From CAZMIL01 sp964566425 (lineage in GTDB: Bacteria > Patescibacteriota > Microgenomatia > UBA1406 > GWC2-37-13): a DNA stretch of 33,958 bases. The position numbers and the translations under genes are program-made. Below, piece by piece: positions 31,754-33,958 of the stretch. Under the pieces are notes generated by a model that was given only the letters and a program-made list of their open reading frames with translations, searched no databases and was not told the DNA's origin. Each line of letters opens with the position of its first letter. Position 1 is the first letter of the stretch. The DNA is taken from positions 1 to 33,958 of the forward strand of contig CAZMIL010000007.1 of the NCBI GenBank assembly GCA_964566425.1, in the 5' to 3' direction.

Positions 31754-32618
31754 AAGTTTCTATTAGATATTGGTTTTGAGTTATTCTGCCGACAAGAATC
31801 GCTACCAATGCTTTTAATTTTAGCATAAATTTGAGGCAAGAAAGGGCCATTCTGGAACGGTGTTTTTGATAGAAATAAAGAAAGCCACGATAAACCTGGA
31901 CAATCGGAAAAGTTCTACCTGGTGATGAGGCGGAGCCGAGATGGATAAATTGCGCCCAAGGATAAAAATAAGTTAGATAATTTCGTTGTCGAGCTCGGTA
32001 GAGGAGATCGACTTCTTCCATATACATAAAAATACTCTCATCAAATCCGCCGAGTTTATTAAAATAACTTTTTTTAGTCAAAATACAGGCGCCGGATAGC
32101 CAATCGACTTGCCTAAGGCGAGTAGGTGAAAAGCGTGTTAATCCCCAATAATCTCCCTTGAGAAAAAGAGCGATAAAAACCACAGGCAAGGTAAAAAAAC
32201 GAGAGGCCGAAGACTGCTCTGTTAGATCTTTGTTCAGTAACTTACCCCCCAAAAAATGATATTTATTCTCATGTTGTTTATAGAAAGCAAACAAATTAGC
32301 GATGGCGTTGTTAAGAACAACTATATCTGAATTCAAGAATAAAAGGTATGATCCTCGGGCGTGGCTGACAGCTAAATTATTCCCTTTGCCGAAACCAAGA
32401 TTTTGCTTTTTGAGTACAAGCTTGAAGTTACTTCCAATTTTCTGAGCATAAGTTTTAAGCAGGGAAGGCGAGCCGTCTGTCGAGCCGTTATCGACCACAA
32501 CGAATTCGTAAGAGAAAGGAGCTTTGGTGAGTGATTTGAGGCAGGAATCGAGGCAATTTTGAATGATTTTCTTTGTATTATAGGAAATAATGATGATCGA
32601 GAGCTCAATTTTTTCCAT
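31716..32618 (-). CDS. GT2-family glycosyltransferase (rhamnosyltransferase-like)
   Basis: 300 aa GT-A enzyme. LSIIIISYNTKKIIQNCLDSCLKSL, VVDNGSTDGS (42-50), NLGFGKGNNLAV, the DxD-like NSD (96-98) in LLFLNSDIVVL, DWLSGACILTKKSYFNKLGGFDESIFMYMEEVDLLYRAR, and a C-terminal amphipathic helix are all typical of bacterial GT2 rhamnosyl/galactosyl transferases. It is the first gene of the seven-gene glycan cluster. The start ATG lies 25 bp from the divergent tRNA gene. Confidence 0.92.
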   Translation of the reverse strand: MEKIELSIIIISYNTKKIIQNCLDSCLKSLTKAPFSYEFVVVDNGSTDGSPSLLKTYAQKIGSNFKLVLKKQNLGFGKGNNLAVSHARGSYLLFLNSDIVVLNNAIANLFAFYKQHENKYHFLGGKLLNKDLTEQSSASRFFTLPVVFIALFLKGDYWGLTRFSPTRLRQVDWLSGACILTKKSYFNKLGGFDESIFMYMEEVDLLYRARQRNYLTYFYPWAQFIHLGSASSPGRTFPIVQVYRGFLYFYQKHRSRMALSCLKFMLKLKALVAILVGRITQNQYLIETYEQAYQLVKVGR

Positions 32619-32628
32619 GCGGGTTTAG

Positions 32629-32638
32629 TATAATTATA
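32629..32638. promoter_or_regulatory. Palindromic -10 element between the glycan cluster and the tRNA
   Basis: TATAATTATA is its own reverse complement and offers TATAAT on both strands. On the plus strand (32629-32634) it would start the tRNA transcript near 32641, just before the tRNA at 32644. On the minus strand (32638-32633) it would start the GT2 mRNA near 32626, 8 nt before its ATG. No clear -35 is seen on either side. Confidence 0.5.
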
Positions 32639-32643
32639 GCACA

Positions 32644-32718
32644 GCCAACGTAGCTCACCGGCAGAGCAGTCGTTTCATAAGCGATTGGTAGGAGGTTCGA
32701 TTCCTCCCGTTGGCACCA
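32644..32718 (+). tRNA. tRNA with CAU anticodon (elongator tRNA-Met most likely)
   Basis: Cloverleaf seen directly: acceptor GCCAACG (32644-32650) pairs with CGTTGGC (32708-32714); D-arm GCTC/GAGC; anticodon stem GTCGT/GCGAT (one G-T and one T-G pair) with loop TTCATAA, anticodon CAT; variable loop of 5; T-arm GGAGG-TTCGATT-CCTCC; then discriminator A and encoded CCA (32716-32718). It is not the initiator, since it has a 1-72 G-C pair and no GGG/CCC run in the anticodon stem. A tRNA-Ile with lysidine-modified CAU cannot be excluded by sequence alone. The last base of CCA is also the first base of the ATG of the next ORF. Confidence 0.93.
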
Positions 32719-33113
32719 TGATAGAATATAGTATTTGCAGGAATGGCTCTGAACATTCTTTATTAGGAGAAGTAGATAGTGATCATACACGAGTTCTACT
32801 ACTTAGTTGCATAGACTTAGATTATCTTAGATTGAGTGATATAGAAGTTTCTTCGGCTATTGAGTATAAGAGCTTTTTGATTAGCTTCGGTTTAGATGGA
32901 GATTCCACTGGAAGTGAAGATACCGACAAATTATACAAGCTGTTGGCGGAAACAGCGCTAGGTGATATCGGAGCGGATAGTCGTAGATTTTTAAATGAAG
33001 AAAATTATTCCCGCTTTTTGGATATTGTCACACATCATCAAGAGTATAATCCAGACAGTAAGATTTATGAATTGATTAATCAGCAGTTAAAAGAGAGATG
33101 TAAGAATAAATAA
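32718..33113 (+). CDS. Protein of unknown function starting on the last base of the tRNA
   Basis: 131 aa, rich in Asp, Glu, Ser and Leu, soluble, without membrane segments. Nothing I recognise. The only Met is the ATG at 32718-32720, so a start there overlaps the tRNA CCA by one base. The frame is also open upstream through the tRNA, which is accidental. There is no Shine-Dalgarno sequence, but cleavage at the tRNA 3' end or a leaderless start could give the mRNA. The sequence reads like a folded helical protein (NEENYSRFLDIVTHHQEYNPDSKIYELINQQLKERCK). It ends directly against the convergent dtd stop (33114). The gene is probable but not certain. Confidence 0.55.
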   Translation: MIEYSICRNGSEHSLLGEVDSDHTRVLLLSCIDLDYLRLSDIEVSSAIEYKSFLISFGLDGDSTGSEDTDKLYKLLAETALGDIGADSRRFLNEENYSRFLDIVTHHQEYNPDSKIYELINQQLKERCKNK

Positions 33114-33560
33114 CTATAGATTTGATGAATCGACGATGATAGTTACAGGACCATCATTAAAGATTTGTACTTCCATTTTTGCTCCGAATTTGCCGCTTTT
33201 GACTTTAACTCCTTTCTCCTTTAATTGTTTAATGAACAGTTCATAAAGTTTGATTGCCTCTTCAGGTTTCATTGCCTTGACAAAAGAAGGTCTTCTTCCT
33301 CCCCTTAAAGTTGCTACTAGAGTAAATTGCGAAACTACTAAAAGTTCGCCACCTATCTCTAAAATGGATTTGTTCATCTTTCCCTGTTCGTCAGCCATAA
33401 TTCGTAAGCAAATAATCTTTTCGACGAGCTTTTTTACATCATTATCTTTGTCTTTGGCAAAGATTCCCAAAAGAATAACATAACCTTGGTCGATTTCAGA
33501 ATAGGTTTCATCAGCAATCAGAATTTTGCTTTGCTTAACTCTTTGAACTACAGCTAACAT
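33114..33560 (-). CDS. dtd: D-aminoacyl-tRNA deacylase
   Basis: 148 aa from the ATG at 33560, which gives the canonical start MLAVVQRVKQ; a longer frame from 33611 would run into the preceding gene. DTD hydrolyses D-amino acids (and glycine mischarged on tRNA-Ala) from tRNA. Both signature motifs are present: SQFTL (77-81) and NDGPVT (135-140, NxGPxT), along with GGRRPSFVKAM. The length equals that of E. coli DTD (about 145). It follows the Pro-Thr-tailed gene by 4 bp. Confidence 0.95.
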   Translation of the reverse strand: MLAVVQRVKQSKILIADETYSEIDQGYVILLGIFAKDKDNDVKKLVEKIICLRIMADEQGKMNKSILEIGGELLVVSQFTLVATLRGGRRPSFVKAMKPEEAIKLYELFIKQLKEKGVKVKSGKFGAKMEVQIFNDGPVTIIVDSSNL

Positions 33561-33564
33561 AAAT

Positions 33565-33958
33565 TTAGGGAGTTGGAGTAGGTGTAGGATTGATAATTGC
33601 GTCACCGGCACAATCTATACAAAAAGTCGACATACCATCAGAAACCAGAGTTTTATCCCTCTGTTCGATATTGGGATCGCCAGGAGTGGGGTTTTGGACA
33701 TACTTGTCACTATCTTTAGTTACCCAGACGGGTCCGCGAATTGTCTTCAAGTTCTGGATATTTTCTGTCCCTTTGATGAAATATTCAAAACGTGTCGAAC
33801 AACCTGCTGGTTGTGAGGTGGGTGATTGAGGCGTTGGTTGACCTTGAGCTATTTGCGTAGAGACTACAGTTCCCGTGTCCCAGCAGACTTGTCGACCGAC
33901 TACTGTACTAGGTTTAATCGGGAAAAGATCAGGTTGGTTCTTCAAAATATAACGCATG
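33565..33958 (-). CDS. C-terminal part of an extracellular protein ending in NPTPTPTP (5' partial)
   Basis: About 130 residues are visible on the minus strand and the frame is open to the window edge. An ATG at 33957 may be internal. The visible part has Cys residues (QVCWDTGTVV, GCSTRFEYF, FCIDCAGDA) and a Gln/Pro/Thr/Ser-rich stretch (IAQGQPTPQSPTSQPAG), and ends in a short NPTPTPTP tail with no membrane helix or PVAGS motif. It is therefore probably a secreted or N-terminally anchored surface protein. I recognise no family. The stop lies 4 bp before dtd. Confidence 0.6.
   Translation of the reverse strand, partial: MRYILKNQPDLFPIKPSTVVGRQVCWDTGTVVSTQIAQGQPTPQSPTSQPAGCSTRFEYFIKGTENIQNLKTIRGPVWVTKDSDKYVQNPTPGDPNIEQRDKTLVSDGMSTFCIDCAGDAIINPTPTPTP

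Noticed and set aside
32605..32790. Minus-strand ORF over the tRNA (contains CQREESNLLPIAYETTALPVSYVG)
   Set aside because: It is the antisense of the tRNA, a well-known spurious ORF type created by tRNA sequences.
33561..33611. Longer N-terminus for D-aminoacyl-tRNA deacylase
   Set aside because: The extra 17 residues overlap the preceding gene, while MLAVVQRV at 33560 is the canonical family start.
1..33958. UGA recoding as in some CPR lineages
   Set aside because: Several genes end at TGA in overlaps with the next start, and no gene needs read-through of TGA.
1..33958. CRISPR arrays, insertion sequences, integrases, prophage or toxin-antitoxin genes
   Set aside because: I saw no direct-repeat array, transposase, recombinase or inverted terminal repeats; the only repeats are the Pro-Thr codon tract and small operators.

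Overview
The window looks like a piece of a Candidate Phyla Radiation (Patescibacteria) chromosome, most likely from the Microgenomates side. The evidence is very tight gene packing (ATGA or TAATG junctions almost everywhere), AT-rich sequence, reduced versions of housekeeping proteins (RecO of 174 aa, triosephosphate isomerase of 214 aa, UvrD-like helicase of 594 aa), a stand-alone 5'-3' exonuclease, DUF4012, PilN/PilO-type proteins, and several membrane-anchored surface proteins with Pro-Thr linkers. UGA acts as a normal stop, so the UGA-recoding CPR lineages do not fit. The assignment rests on gene content and style only.

Layout. 1-1463 (+): the end of a CcdA/DsbD-like membrane protein followed by a membrane-anchored peroxiredoxin-like protein. 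1624-3408 (-): UvrD/PcrA-type helicase, divergent from 3429-5080 (+): triosephosphate isomerase and an LCP-family cell-wall ligase. 5077-17844 (-): a long co-directional block that begins with ftsH and continues through a PolA-like exonuclease, a GT4 glycosyltransferase, mannose-1-phosphate guanylyltransferase, a polyprenyl-phosphate sugar transferase, DUF4012, recO, glycyl-tRNA synthetase, a small anchored protein, ribosomal protein S20, pilN, pilO, a 61-aa membrane protein and a large FN3/Ig-like surface protein. 17886-19963 (+): a TsaC-TsaE fusion followed by tsaD, giving three of the four t6A genes in two ORFs. 20083-21954 (+): two Pro-Thr-rich surface proteins, one of them Cys-rich, and a CPCC-family peptide. 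22023-24482 (+): Lon protease. 24485-32618 (-): a seven-gene surface-glycan cluster (GT2, O-antigen-ligase-like protein, PMT-like glycosyltransferase, three GT4 enzymes, FemAB-like protein). 32644-32718 (+): a tRNA with CAU anticodon whose last base is the first base of an unknown 131-aa ORF. 33114-33958 (-): D-aminoacyl-tRNA deacylase and the end of a further Pro-Thr-tailed protein.

How the parts fit. ManC, the sugar transferase, the GT4 enzymes, the Wzy/WaaL-like protein, the LCP protein and FemAB together describe assembly of a surface polysaccharide and its attachment to the wall. PilN/PilO point to a type IV pilus-like machine. The Pro-Thr proteins, two of which end in a PVAGS motif plus a membrane helix, are likely exposed surface proteins.

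The most notable signal is regulatory. The promoter of lon and the divergent ftsH/tsaCE promoter each carry a 27-bp inverted repeat with the geometry of a CIRCE element (TTAGCA-N15-TGCTAA and TTAGCA-N15-TGCTAC). They share the same left half, TTAGCAGAT, and both overlap the -10 box. This suggests an HrcA-like heat-shock circuit controlling the two AAA+ proteases. Several promoters sit so close to the start codon that the mRNAs should be leaderless or nearly so, and the short divergent gaps carry back-to-back -10 boxes.
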